This document shows positions 53,223-61,502 of a stretch of 64,000 nt of DNA, piece after piece. Source of the DNA: Caballeronia sp. NK8 (lineage in GTDB: Bacteria > Pseudomonadota > Gammaproteobacteria > Burkholderiales > Burkholderiaceae); NCBI RefSeq assembly GCF_018408855.1, contig NZ_AP024323.1, positions 496,001 to 560,000 on the forward strand. The letters run 5' to 3'. Below the pieces are notes generated by a model. It was not told the DNA's origin and did no database searches. It saw only the letters and a program-made list of their open reading frames with translations. The translations under genes and the position numbers were made by a program. The first letter of the stretch is position 1. The number at the start of each line of letters is the position of its first letter.

Positions 53223-53966
53223 ATGCGCGTCGCCGTTTTGCAAACCGACCCAAGTTATCGAAATCTCATCAGCGACGTCGTCAAACGGCTCGGCCACACC
53301 TGCGTCACCTTTGGCGATGGCCTCGTGCTGTCGAAAGCGCTGTCCCGCTCGACGGTCGATCTGCTGATTCTCGACTGGAATTCCTCGGGCCTGTGCGGCC
53401 TCGACCTGCTGAAATCCGTGCGTTCGAGTTTCGGCGAGCGCGTGCCGGTCATGTTCGCGACGCCGGACGGCGCCGAGCATAACGTGGTCTGCGCACTCAC
53501 CGCCGGCGCGGACGATTACGTCGTCTATCCGATCCGACCGGGCGAGTTCGGCGCGCGCGTCGAAGCGCTCTTGCGCCGCGCGTTTCCGGCGACGTCCAGC
53601 GCGTGCCTCGAAGTCGGCCCGTACCGCTTCGACGCCCGCCAGCAAACCGTCACCGTGCGCGGCAAGCCGGTGCAACTGAGCGGCACGCAATTCCGCCTCG
53701 CGCAACTGTTCTTCTCGAACATCGGCCGCGTGCTGTCGCGCGATCACATTTTCGCGATGGTCTGGGGCCGCGAATTCCGCGAAACCACGCGCACCATCGA
53801 CAGCCACGTGTCGCGTCTGCGTCTCGCGCTCGAAATCGAGCCGGTCAACAACTTCCGCTTGCAGCCGGTGTACAAGAGCGGCTACCGCCTGCTGCATCTC
53901 TATGATGGCGCCGAAGATTCCGGCGAAAGCCTCGCCGATCCTGCGCCTGCGCAGATCGCGGCCTGA
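53223..53966 (+). CDS. OmpR-family regulator with atypical receiver
   Basis: This 247-residue protein has a receiver-like domain followed by an OmpR winged helix (about 130-230: VQLSGTQFRLAQLFFSNIGR, TRTIDSHVSRLRLALEIEP, VYKSGYRLLHLYDG). The phosphoacceptor-position Asp is kept (LLILDWNSSGLCGLDLLKS). However, the acidic pair is reduced (VAVLQTDPSY) and the conserved Lys is replaced (DDYVVYPIRPGEF, Tyr where KP is usual). Phosphorylation may therefore be absent or altered. No histidine kinase is adjacent. A strong terminator follows. Confidence 0.88.
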   Translation: MRVAVLQTDPSYRNLISDVVKRLGHTCVTFGDGLVLSKALSRSTVDLLILDWNSSGLCGLDLLKSVRSSFGERVPVMFATPDGAEHNVVCALTAGADDYVVYPIRPGEFGARVEALLRRAFPATSSACLEVGPYRFDARQQTVTVRGKPVQLSGTQFRLAQLFFSNIGRVLSRDHIFAMVWGREFRETTRTIDSHVSRLRLALEIEPVNNFRLQPVYKSGYRLLHLYDGAEDSGESLADPAPAQIAA

Positions 53967-53980
53967 AGCCGCTACACGAG

Positions 53981-54008
53981 AAAATGCCGTCGCGAGGACG
54001 GCATTTTT
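53981..54008. terminator. Bidirectional intrinsic terminator
   Basis: An 11-bp perfect stem (AAAATGCCGTC/GACGGCATTTT) with loop GCGAG has T-runs on both strands. It lies between convergent genes and can serve both. Confidence 0.88.
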
Positions 54009-54021
54009 GTTTGTGCTCTGC

Positions 54022-54927
54022 TTAGACCGCTGGCAGCGCCGGACGCGTCTCGATGCTGCGGCGAATCAGCGTTTCGACTTCGTTGCGCTCGTCGCCGGCG
54101 AGCGGCAGGCGCGGCGGGCGCACCGGCTCCGTGCCCAGACCGACGATCGCCTCGGCCAGCTTGATGTTCTGCACGAGTTTGTGCGACACATCCAGCGCGA
54201 GCAGCGGCGCGAACCATCGGTAGATCGCGCGCGCTTCCTCGACCCGGCCCGCGCGAATCAGCTTGTAGATGGCCACCGTCTCGCGCGGGAACGCGCACAC
54301 GAGCCCCGCGACCCAGCCGTGCGCGCCCATCAGAATCGCTTCCATCGCCAGATTGTCGACGCCGCAGAACAGCGCGTAGCGGTCGCCCGTTTCGTTGATG
54401 AGATCGGTGATGCGGCGCACGTCACCGCTCGATTCCTTGATCGCCGCGAATTTTTTGTCTTCCGCGAGTTCGGCGAACATCTTCGGCGTGACATCTACGC
54501 CATACGCGAGCGGGTTGTTGTAGACCATCAGCGGCAGCGGGCTCGCGTCGGCGACCATGCGGAAGTGATTAAGCGTCTCGCGCCGGTCCGACAGATACCG
54601 CAAGCCCGGCAGCACCATATAGCCCGCCGCGCCGTGGCGCGCGGCGCGCTCGGCCTGGCGGCAGCCGTCGAGCGTGCTGTTTTCCGCGATCGTCAGCAGC
54701 ACCGGCACGCGGCCGCGAGCGGCGTCCACGGCGATATCGAGCACGTCGAGCTTTTCGTCGAGCGACAGCGTCGAGGCTTCGCCGAGCGATCCGCACACGA
54801 TGATGCCATCGACGCCGGCTTCTATCTGCGCGTCGATGTTCTTCGCGGTCCACGCCCGGTCTATGCTGAAATCGGCGTTGAACTTGGTAGTCACGGCGGG
54901 CATCACGCCTTCCCAGATATGCGTCAC
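54022..54927 (-). CDS. lhpC: DapA-family aldolase/deaminase, probable pyrroline-4-hydroxy-2-carboxylate deaminase
   Basis: This 301-residue protein is a DHDPS/NAL-family TIM barrel with GSLGEASTLSLDEK, the Tyr in LMVYNNPLAYGV and the Schiff-base Lys in FAAIKESSGDVRR. In the hydroxyproline pathway this family member converts 1-pyrroline-4-hydroxy-2-carboxylate to 2-oxoglutarate semialdehyde and ammonia. The assignment rests on its divergent position beside the epimerase and dehydrogenase genes. GTG at 54927 (giving THIWEGVMPAV) has GGAG upstream and is preferred to ATG at 54903. The symbol follows Pseudomonas usage and is tentative. Confidence 0.82.
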   Translation of the reverse strand: MTHIWEGVMPAVTTKFNADFSIDRAWTAKNIDAQIEAGVDGIIVCGSLGEASTLSLDEKLDVLDIAVDAARGRVPVLLTIAENSTLDGCRQAERAARHGAAGYMVLPGLRYLSDRRETLNHFRMVADASPLPLMVYNNPLAYGVDVTPKMFAELAEDKKFAAIKESSGDVRRITDLINETGDRYALFCGVDNLAMEAILMGAHGWVAGLVCAFPRETVAIYKLIRAGRVEEARAIYRWFAPLLALDVSHKLVQNIKLAEAIVGLGTEPVRPPRLPLAGDERNEVETLIRRSIETRPALPAV

Positions 54928-55008
54928 GGCAGCGCTCCGAAATTGATTGAACGGTAGGCAGTGTAAGCACCGAAAAATCGGGCGTCTTGCGCATTTCGCG
55001 CGCACCGC

Positions 55009-55096
55009 GTGCCGATTTCGGCATAGCCGTTTTGCCACCAAAGCAGCGCGTCGCGGGGCGCACCGAGACGATGCCGAACTGTGCCGATATCGTCAT
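55009..55096. promoter_or_regulatory. Direct repeats in the hydroxyproline divergent promoter
   Basis: GTGCCGATTTCGGCAT (55009-55024) and GTGCCGATATCGTCAT (55081-55096) match at 14 of 16 positions, in the same orientation, 72 bp apart. Direct repeats suit AraC-type activators, and one is encoded at the end of this cluster. Confidence 0.42.
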
Positions 55097-55152
55097 CAAA
55101 AAGATTCAGCCGCGTCAAGACGCCCGCCGCGTGCATTTCTAGGATAGGCGGC

Positions 55153-56103
55153 ATGAAAACCATCGACATCATCGACTCGCATACGGGCGGCGAACCGACG
55201 CGCCTCGTGATCGCGGGCGGCCCCGATCTGGGCAATGGCACGCTCGCGCAACGTCTCGACGCGTTCCGCACGCGTTTCGACGATTGGCGCCGCGCGATCG
55301 TCACGGAGCCGCGCGGCTCGGACGTGATGGTCGGCGCGCTGCTGTGCGAGCCCGACGATCCAGCCGCCGCGGCCGGCGTCATCTTCTTCAACAACGTCGG
55401 CTATCTCGGCATGTGCGGGCACGGCACGATCGGACTCGTCGCGTCGCTCGCGCATGCGGGCAGGATCGCGCCGGGAAGCCATCGCATCGATACGCCAGTC
55501 GGCCCCGTCGATGCCACGCTCAACGCGAACGGCAGCGTCAGCGTGCGCAACGTGCCGGCGTATCGGTACCGGCGCGCGGTGACGGTCGAGGTGCCCGGAC
55601 ACGGCCCGCTCACCGGCGATGTCGCGTGGGGCGGCAACTGGTTCTTTCTCGTCGCGGATCACGGACGTGAACTGACGCCCGCGCGCATCGCCGAACTGAC
55701 GGCGTTCACCGAGGCGATCCGCGATGCCCTGCACGCACAGCGCATCACCGGCGCGGACGGCGCATACATCGACCATATCGAGCTGTTCGCCGATTCGCCC
55801 GTCGCGGGTGTCGACAGCCGCAATTTCGTGTTGTGCCCGGGCAGCGCATACGATCGCTCGCCGTGCGGCACCGGCACCAGCGCCAAGCTCGCGTGTCTCG
55901 CGGCGGACGGCGCGCTCGAAGCGGGCGCGGTATGGCGTCAGGAAAGCATCATCGGTAGCGTGTTCGAGGGCAGCTACGCGCTCGACGGCGACGTGCTCGT
56001 GCCGACTATCACGGGCTACGCGCACATCATGGGCGAAGGCCGGCTCGTGTTCGACGAACGCGATCCGTTCATGCGAGGCATCGAAGCCGGCGCGCGCGCA
56101 TGA
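55153..56103 (+). CDS. lhpA: 4-Hydroxyproline 2-epimerase (proline racemase family)
   Basis: This 316-residue enzyme has both catalytic Cys motifs of the family: [11 protein letters not shown] and [16 protein letters not shown]. The N-terminal [20 protein letters not shown] is also typical. Cys at both positions indicates an epimerase rather than the Thr-containing dehydratase. It converts trans-4-hydroxy-L-proline to cis-4-hydroxy-D-proline. The start at 55153 is the family start; an upstream in-frame start at 55081 is rejected. Its stop overlaps the start of the next gene by 4 bp. The symbol follows Pseudomonas usage. Confidence 0.9.
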   Translation: MKTIDIIDSHTGGEPTRLVIAGGPDLGNGTLAQRLDAFRTRFDDWRRAIVTEPRGSDVMVGALLCEPDDPAAAAGVIFFNNVGYLGMCGHGTIGLVASLAHAGRIAPGSHRIDTPVGPVDATLNANGSVSVRNVPAYRYRRAVTVEVPGHGPLTGDVAWGGNWFFLVADHGRELTPARIAELTAFTEAIRDALHAQRITGADGAYIDHIELFADSPVAGVDSRNFVLCPGSAYDRSPCGTGTSAKLACLAADGALEAGAVWRQESIIGSVFEGSYALDGDVLVPTITGYAHIMGEGRLVFDERDPFMRGIEAGARA

Positions 56104-57239
56104 CGGCGGATGTGATCGTCGTCGGCGCGGGGATCGTCGGTGCGGCGTGCGCGGCGGAATTCGCCGGGCGTGGCCTGACCGTCGAGGTGCTGGAAGCGCG
56201 TGGCATCGGCGGCGGTGCGACGGCGGCGGGCATGGGCCACATCGTCGTGATGAACGATTCGCCGGCCGAATTCGCGCTGGTGCGGGCATCGCGTGAAGCG
56301 TGGCTCGCGCTCGGCGCCGAACTGCGCGAGCGCGATGCATTTTCGCGCTGCGGCACGCTCTGGATCGCGGAAGACGAAGAGGAACTCGATGCCGCCCGCA
56401 CGATGCGCGACGCGTTCGCCACGGCAGGCGTGCGCGCGCAACTGCTCGACCGCGCCGCGCTGCGCGAAGCGGAACCGGCGGTGAGCCACGCGATGCAAGG
56501 CGGCCTTCTGATCGATGACGACGCTATCGTCTACGCACCCGCCGCCGCGCAATGGCTCCTGACGTGCTCGGGACGCATTCGCGTATCGACTGATTGCGCG
56601 GTCCGCGCCGTCGATGCGGACGACACGCACGCGAGCGTCACGCTCGCGAACGGCGAGCGGCGCACGGCGGCGCATGTGGTCGTCGCGAACGGGCTGGCGG
56701 CGGCCGATCTGATCGTGGGCGTGCGGCTCGAAGCGAAGAAAGGGCATCTGCTGATCACCGATCGCTATCCGGGCACACTTCATCATCAAGTGCTGGAGCT
56801 CGGCTATATCAAGAGCGCGCATCACGCGCGCGGCACGTCGGTGGCGTTCAACGCGCAGCCGCGTCCGACGGGGCAACTGCTGATCGGCTCATCGCGCCAG
56901 TTCGGCACCGTCGATCCGGCCGTCGAAATCGACGTGCTCGCGGCGATGCTCGCGCGCGCGACGCGTTATCTGCCGGGCATCGGCGCACTCAACGCCGTGC
57001 GCGCGTGGACCGGTTTTCGCGCCGCCACGGCCGATGGCTTGCCGCTGATCGGCCCGGCGCGTCATCCGGGCGATCGTCTGTGGCTCGCGACGGGTCACGA
57101 GGGACTCGGCGTGACGACCTCGCTCGGCACCGCGAAGCTCGTCGCCGCGCAGATGCTCGGCGAGCCGGTTCCGTTCGAACTGCCCGATGCTCACGCCTTC
57201 TCTCCGCAACGATTCGCCACGGAGCACGCCGATGGCTGA
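56100..57239 (+). CDS. lhpB: DadA-like FAD oxidoreductase, D-hydroxyproline dehydrogenase subunit
   Basis: This 379-residue flavoprotein has an N-terminal dinucleotide motif ([20 protein letters not shown]) and the DAO fold ([18 protein letters not shown]-terminal [20 protein letters not shown]). It resembles the HcnC or beta subunit of hydrogen cyanide synthase and D-hydroxyproline dehydrogenase. With the next two proteins it would form a membrane-associated or soluble FAD/Fe-S complex oxidising cis-4-hydroxy-D-proline. It overlaps the epimerase gene by 4 bp and the Fe-S gene by 8 bp. Confidence 0.85.
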   Translation: MTADVIVVGAGIVGAACAAEFAGRGLTVEVLEARGIGGGATAAGMGHIVVMNDSPAEFALVRASREAWLALGAELRERDAFSRCGTLWIAEDEEELDAARTMRDAFATAGVRAQLLDRAALREAEPAVSHAMQGGLLIDDDAIVYAPAAAQWLLTCSGRIRVSTDCAVRAVDADDTHASVTLANGERRTAAHVVVANGLAAADLIVGVRLEAKKGHLLITDRYPGTLHHQVLELGYIKSAHHARGTSVAFNAQPRPTGQLLIGSSRQFGTVDPAVEIDVLAAMLARATRYLPGIGALNAVRAWTGFRAATADGLPLIGPARHPGDRLWLATGHEGLGVTTSLGTAKLVAAQMLGEPVPFELPDAHAFSPQRFATEHADG

Positions 57240-57486
57240 CCTCGTCACCGTGACCGTCGATGGCGAGCCGCTCGCCGTGCCTGCGTTCACGACCGTCGCG
57301 GCAGCGATTGCAATTGCAATGCGCGGCGTCGGCGGCACGCGGCGCTCCGTCACCGGCGAGCCGCGCGCCGCGTGGTGCGGCATGGGCGTGTGCCAGGAAT
57401 GCCGCGTGACGGTCGATGGCCGCGCGCATGTCCTCGGCTGTCAGACGCCATGCCGCGACGGCCTTTCGATCGAGACGATGCGATGA
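57232..57486 (+). CDS. Small [2Fe-2S] subunit (HcnA-like)
   Basis: This 84-residue protein has the plant-type [2Fe-2S] motif AWCGMGVCQECRV with a fourth Cys in VLGCQTPC. It begins [19 protein letters not shown]. It is the small electron-transfer subunit of a heteromeric D-hydroxyproline dehydrogenase. The start at 57232 lies inside the end of the previous gene, and the stop overlaps the next start (ATGA), so all three are tightly coupled. Confidence 0.85.
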   Translation: MADLVTVTVDGEPLAVPAFTTVAAAIAIAMRGVGGTRRSVTGEPRAAWCGMGVCQECRVTVDGRAHVLGCQTPCRDGLSIETMR

Positions 57487-58754
57487 ACGCCGAACAGGTC
57501 GATATCGCGATCGTCGGCGCGGGGCCGGCGGGTCTGCGGGCGGCGCGGATCGTGGCGCAGGCCGGCGCGCGCGTCGCGCTCATCGACGACAATCCGCGCC
57601 CCGGCGGTCAGATCTGGCGGCAAGGTCCGACGCTCCCGCCCGCCGCGCAGCTTCGCCAATGGTTCGATGAAACGCGCGTGCATCCGAACCTCGTCGTCAT
57701 GAGCGCAACGAAGGTCGCCGCCGCGCCTGCTGGCAAACGGCTCCTGCTCGAACGCGATGGTGCGCCGCTCGTGCTCGCATACTCGAAACTCATCCTCGCG
57801 ACCGGCGCGCGCGAGCGGCTTCTTCCTTTCGATGGCTGGACCTTGCCCGGCGTGACGGGCGCGGGCGGCTTGCAGGCGCTCGTCAAGGGCGGACTGCCGG
57901 TACGTGGCGAACGCATCGTCGTGGCGGGCAGCGGGCCGCTGTTGCTTGCCGTCGCGGATACCGCGCGGCGTCACGGCGCGCACGTCGTCGCGGTGGTCGA
58001 ACAGGCGCCGCTTGCGCGGGTCGCGCGCTTCGTGGCGTCGCTCGCGCTGACGCCGGGCAAGCTGGCGCAGGCTGTGGCGCTCGGCACGACGCGTTATCGC
58101 ATGGACGGTGTCGTCGTGAAGGCGCATGGAAGCACACGCGTGGAGGCCGTCACGATTCGCACGCGTGGCCGCGATGAAACGTTCGGAGCGGATCGCATCG
58201 CGTGCGGCTATGGCCTCGTGCCGAACGCGACGCTGGCGCTCGCGCTCGGCTGCGCGCTGGACGAGCGCGACGGCGCGATCCGCGTCGACGAGGCACAGCG
58301 CACGTCGCAGGAAGATGTTTTTGCGGCGGGCGAATGCACGGGCATCGGCGGGATGGAACTGGCGAGCGTCGAAGGCGCGTGCGCGGCGCAGTCGGCGCTC
58401 GGCATCGCAGGCGATGCGCGTCTCGTGCGCGAACGCGATCGGTGGCGCGCCTTCGCGCGGCGCGTGGCGCAGGCGTTCGCGCTCGGCGACGCGGCCCGGG
58501 CGATGCCATCGCCCGGGACCTTGCTGTGCCGTTGCGAGGACGTGTCGATCGGCGACGTCGCCGCGCATGCGAACTGGCGCGACGCCAAGCTGCAGACGCG
58601 TTGCGGCATGGGACCGTGTCAGGGGCGTGTGTGCGGCGAGGCGGCTTCAGTGTATTTCGGATGGCCGCGCGCGGCGGCGCGGCCGCCGTTCGCGCCGGTA
58701 CGCATCGACACCTTGATCGGCGCGCGCGACCGCGCCGACACGTTCCGTCCATAG
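57483..58754 (+). CDS. NAD(P)/FAD oxidoreductase with C-terminal [2Fe-2S] domain (HcnB-like)
   Basis: This 423-residue protein has two dinucleotide motifs (IAIVGAGPAGLRAARIV; IVVAGSGPLLLAVADTA). A C-terminal BFD-like Cys domain has LCRCEDVSIGDVAAHA and RCGMGPCQGRVCG. This is the plan of the HcnB or alpha subunit of D-hydroxyproline dehydrogenase complexes. The start at 57483 overlaps the Fe-S gene; a longer frame from 57372 lies within that gene and is rejected. It is the last enzyme gene before the AraC regulator. Confidence 0.85.
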   Translation: MNAEQVDIAIVGAGPAGLRAARIVAQAGARVALIDDNPRPGGQIWRQGPTLPPAAQLRQWFDETRVHPNLVVMSATKVAAAPAGKRLLLERDGAPLVLAYSKLILATGARERLLPFDGWTLPGVTGAGGLQALVKGGLPVRGERIVVAGSGPLLLAVADTARRHGAHVVAVVEQAPLARVARFVASLALTPGKLAQAVALGTTRYRMDGVVVKAHGSTRVEAVTIRTRGRDETFGADRIACGYGLVPNATLALALGCALDERDGAIRVDEAQRTSQEDVFAAGECTGIGGMELASVEGACAAQSALGIAGDARLVRERDRWRAFARRVAQAFALGDAARAMPSPGTLLCRCEDVSIGDVAAHANWRDAKLQTRCGMGPCQGRVCGEAASVYFGWPRAAARPPFAPVRIDTLIGARDRADTFRP

Positions 58755-58816
58755 CGAGGCCAGCGCTTCTATAATCGAGCGACCGATTCAATCGAGCGCA
58801 ACCGACATCTCCACGC

Positions 58817-59623
58817 ATGACTAACACGACGCCGATCGTCCATCCTCCAGCGTCGACGCTCTCCGACATGCTCGCGCATTTCGCGCTGCTCGCGCCCGTG
58901 TTCGACGCGATGCCGGATATCGTGTTCTTCGTCAAGGACCGCGACGCGCGCTACGCGATGGTCAATCGCACGCTCGCGCGCCGCTGCGGCCACAAGGACG
59001 ACAAGTCTGCGCTCATCGGCAAGACCGCCGAGGACGTGTTTCCGCGCCGCTTCGGGCGCATCTACACGGCGCAGGATCAGGCGATCATCGCGCAGGGGCA
59101 TCAGCTCATCGATCAGCTCGAACTGCATCTCTATCCGGGACGCGAACCCGGCTGGTGCATGACGTGCAAGCAGCCGCTGCATGACACGCAGGGGCATATC
59201 GTCGGGCTGGCGGGCATCTCGCGCGATCTGCAGGCCGCCGAAGGGACGCATCCGGCCTACAGCCGGCTTGCGGCGGTGGTGCAGCACATCCAGGAAAACT
59301 ACGTGCAGCCGCTCAACATGCGGCAGCTTGCGCAGATGGCGAACATGTCGATCGCGCAACTGGAGCGCTACTTCCACAAGGTCTTTCATCTGACGCCGCG
59401 TCAGGTGCTGCTCAAGACGCGGCTCGACGCCGCCACCGCGCTGCTCGTCTCGCGCGAGAAAGTCACCGACGTCGCCGCGCTGTGCGGCTACACCGATCAC
59501 AGCGCCTTCACGCGCCAGTTCAAGGCGACGGTCGGCCTGACGCCGAGCGAGTACCGCGCGCTGCTGCAGGCGGGAACCTCGACTGCCTCGCGCCCCGATT
59601 CCGCCCGCGATACAAACGTCTGA
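58817..59623 (+). CDS. AraC-family regulator with PAS sensor domain
   Basis: This 268-residue protein has an N-terminal PAS domain (about 25-135: PVFDAMPDIVFFVKDRDARY, GREPGWCMTCKQPL) and a C-terminal AraC DNA-binding domain with both HTHs (LAQMANMSIAQLERYFHKVF; DVAALCGYTDHSAFTRQFKA). Position makes it the likely activator of the hydroxyproline genes. Its own upstream region has a TATAAT box (58770-58775) and a 9-bp direct repeat AATCGAGCG (58773 and 58790) that may allow autoregulation. Confidence 0.9.
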   Translation: MTNTTPIVHPPASTLSDMLAHFALLAPVFDAMPDIVFFVKDRDARYAMVNRTLARRCGHKDDKSALIGKTAEDVFPRRFGRIYTAQDQAIIAQGHQLIDQLELHLYPGREPGWCMTCKQPLHDTQGHIVGLAGISRDLQAAEGTHPAYSRLAAVVQHIQENYVQPLNMRQLAQMANMSIAQLERYFHKVFHLTPRQVLLKTRLDAATALLVSREKVTDVAALCGYTDHSAFTRQFKATVGLTPSEYRALLQAGTSTASRPDSARDTNV

Positions 59624-59971
59624 CGGGAAAACAGGGTACGGCTGATCCAGGAATTACACGGTCGTGCGCGCGGGATCGGACGGTGGCGGCGCGGATCGGC
59701 GCAAACGCCCGCGCAATATGGCATTCACGGTTATGAAACCGTCTCGGTCCGGTTTTTGCTCGATAAGGCACGCTGCGCCCGGGGCAACACTGCACAAAGG
59801 CGCGGTCAGAACCGCGAGGCGTTCCGCACCGGCGCACGCGCGGCGTAAATAACGGTGCGTTCGGAATTCGCGCCGCGTTTTACTGTCAATCAATGCGCGC
59901 AACCGTGCGCGCGGCGGCGAGAGATCGAAACCAGCGCGTGAATTCCGTTTTTGGCAGCAGAAAAGAACATC
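59624..59971. other. Intergenic region, 348 bp
   Basis: No gene is credible here. CGGTT-ATGA-AACCG (near 59731-59744) is a small hairpin followed by a Pro/T-rich stretch ending GGTTTTTG, possibly a terminator for the AraC gene. The region also carries the promoter of the receiver gene that follows. Confidence 0.4.
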
Positions 59972-60382
59972 ATGGACGAAGTAGCAAGACTGGGGCACAT
60001 GCGGATCGTGCTCATCGAAGACGATCCGGAAAGCAGGGCATCGCTGCAGATGTTGCTGGAAGAAGAGGGTGCGCAAGTGTTCGCCCTGGCCGACGCCGAA
60101 GACGGCGCGCAGGCGGCGATCGAGCATCTTCCCGATGCGGTGATCTGCGATCTGGATTTACCCGAGATGGACGGTTTCTATCTCATTCAACGTTTGCGGG
60201 ATCACGAAATACGCGGCAACCTGCCGCCTTCCGTGGCGATCGCGCTGACGGGCCATGGCAGCGAAGAGTATCGATTGCGCAGTATCGGCGAGGGCTTTCA
60301 GCATTTCATGGTGAAACCCGTGCATCCCGACGAACTCGTCACGCTGATCCAGGATGCGGTCGGCACGCGAGTGGTGATGTGA
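59972..60382 (+). CDS. Stand-alone response regulator receiver protein
   Basis: This 136-residue single-domain protein has all receiver residues: acidic pair in RIVLIEDDPESRASL, phosphoacceptor Asp in AVICDLDLPEMDGFYL, Thr in AIALTGHGSEEY, and Lys in HFMVKPVHPDEL. There is no output domain. The VKPVHP/GHGSEEY pattern is like receivers attached to hybrid kinases. Its partner kinase may be the one at 63144 or elsewhere; this is not established. ATG at 59972 is preferred over an upstream TTG at 59951. Confidence 0.86.
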   Translation: MDEVARLGHMRIVLIEDDPESRASLQMLLEEEGAQVFALADAEDGAQAAIEHLPDAVICDLDLPEMDGFYLIQRLRDHEIRGNLPPSVAIALTGHGSEEYRLRSIGEGFQHFMVKPVHPDELVTLIQDAVGTRVVM

Positions 60383-60431
60383 GCTGACCCGAGGCGTTCC
60401 GGGACCGCCGATGACAGGCGGCCCCGAACCT

Positions 60432-60602
60432 TTACGACCTGTCGCGATTGCGCGCCCGCGTGGCGCCCGTGATGACGGCGATGCCCAGCATGATGACGGC
60501 GACGATCATGATCGTGTGCTGCGAGACATGCATCGCAACCAGCGCCCACGACACGCCGCCGATCAGAATCAGCCAGCCGACGAGGTAGATGATCAGCGTC
60601 AT
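60432..60602 (-). CDS. Small two-helix membrane protein
   Basis: This 56-residue protein reads MTLIIYLVGWLILIGGVSWA, then LVAMHVSQHTIMIVAVIMLG, then IAVITGATRARNRDRS. It has two membrane helices joined by a short polar turn and a basic C-terminal tail. AAGGAGA lies 6 bp before the ATG, and the codon use matches the neighbours. It is too short for most default gene searches. The function is unknown; it is transcribed leftward between two rightward genes. Confidence 0.75.
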   Translation of the reverse strand: MTLIIYLVGWLILIGGVSWALVAMHVSQHTIMIVAVIMLGIAVITGATRARNRDRS

Positions 60603-60752
60603 CGGATTCTCCTTATTTCGTTGAGTGTTTGTTAATCATTGTGCGGCCTTCATGAAAGGGCCTTATCCTTTCGACGCGCGCGCACGGATAAGTTCACCTT
60701 ATGCAAGCGGTGTACCGTGGCGGCATCGTCCAAAATGAAAAAGAGCTGAGCC

Positions 60753-61424
60753 ATGCTGACCGTCCACCACCTCAACAATTCCCGCTCCCAGCGCGTGCTC
60801 TGGATGCTCGAGGAGCTTGGAGTCGAATACGAACTGAAACGCTATCAGCGCGACCCGCGCACGATGCTCGCGCCGCCCGAATTGCGCGCGGTGCATCCGC
60901 TCGGCAAATCACCGGTCGTCACCGATGGCGATCTCACGCTCGCGGAGTCGGGTGCGGTTATCGAATATCTCGTGGATCGCTACGGCCAAGGGCGTTTCTC
61001 ACCGCCGCCGGGTGTGTCGCCGGAACGCGTGCGCTACAACTACTGGATGCACTATGCGGAAGGTTCGGCGATGCCACCGCTTCTGCTCAAGCTCGTCGCG
61101 CGACGGCTGGAGAGCGCGAAGATGCCGTTCTTCGCCAGGCCGATCGCGCGGCGCATCGCGCAGACGATGCAAAGCAGTTTCATCGATCCGCAATTGCGGC
61201 TGCATCTCGGTTATATCGACGCCGAGCTTACGAAATCGACTTGGTTCGTGGGCGATACCTTCAGCGCCGCCGATGTGCAGATGAGCTTTCCGCTCGAAAC
61301 CGGGAGCCAGCGAGCGGGGGCTAAGTCGCTGCCGCATATCCGGGCGTTTCTCGAACGTATTCACGCGAGGCCTGCCTACCAGCGCGCACTGGAGCGCGGC
61401 GGCCGCTACGACTTCGCCAGCTAG
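60753..61424 (+). CDS. Glutathione S-transferase family protein
   Basis: This 223-residue protein has the GST fold. An N-terminal thioredoxin-like half (LTVHHLNNSRSQRVLWMLEE, HPLGKSPVVTDGDLTLAESG, the latter with the cis-Pro and Glu-Ser glutathione contact) is followed by an all-helical half (WFVGDTFSAADVQMSFPLET). It conjugates or reduces substrates with glutathione in the cytosol. Ser in NNSRSQR is the likely activating residue. It appears monocistronic, and the substrate is unknown. Confidence 0.9.
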   Translation: MLTVHHLNNSRSQRVLWMLEELGVEYELKRYQRDPRTMLAPPELRAVHPLGKSPVVTDGDLTLAESGAVIEYLVDRYGQGRFSPPPGVSPERVRYNYWMHYAEGSAMPPLLLKLVARRLESAKMPFFARPIARRIAQTMQSSFIDPQLRLHLGYIDAELTKSTWFVGDTFSAADVQMSFPLETGSQRAGAKSLPHIRAFLERIHARPAYQRALERGGRYDFAS

Positions 61425-61502
61425 CCATTCGGCCGACTGCCGGCGCGCCCGGCGCGTTGCGTACAATGACTCGCACGCAAACACTCAGCCCACAGGCGAC
61501 GC

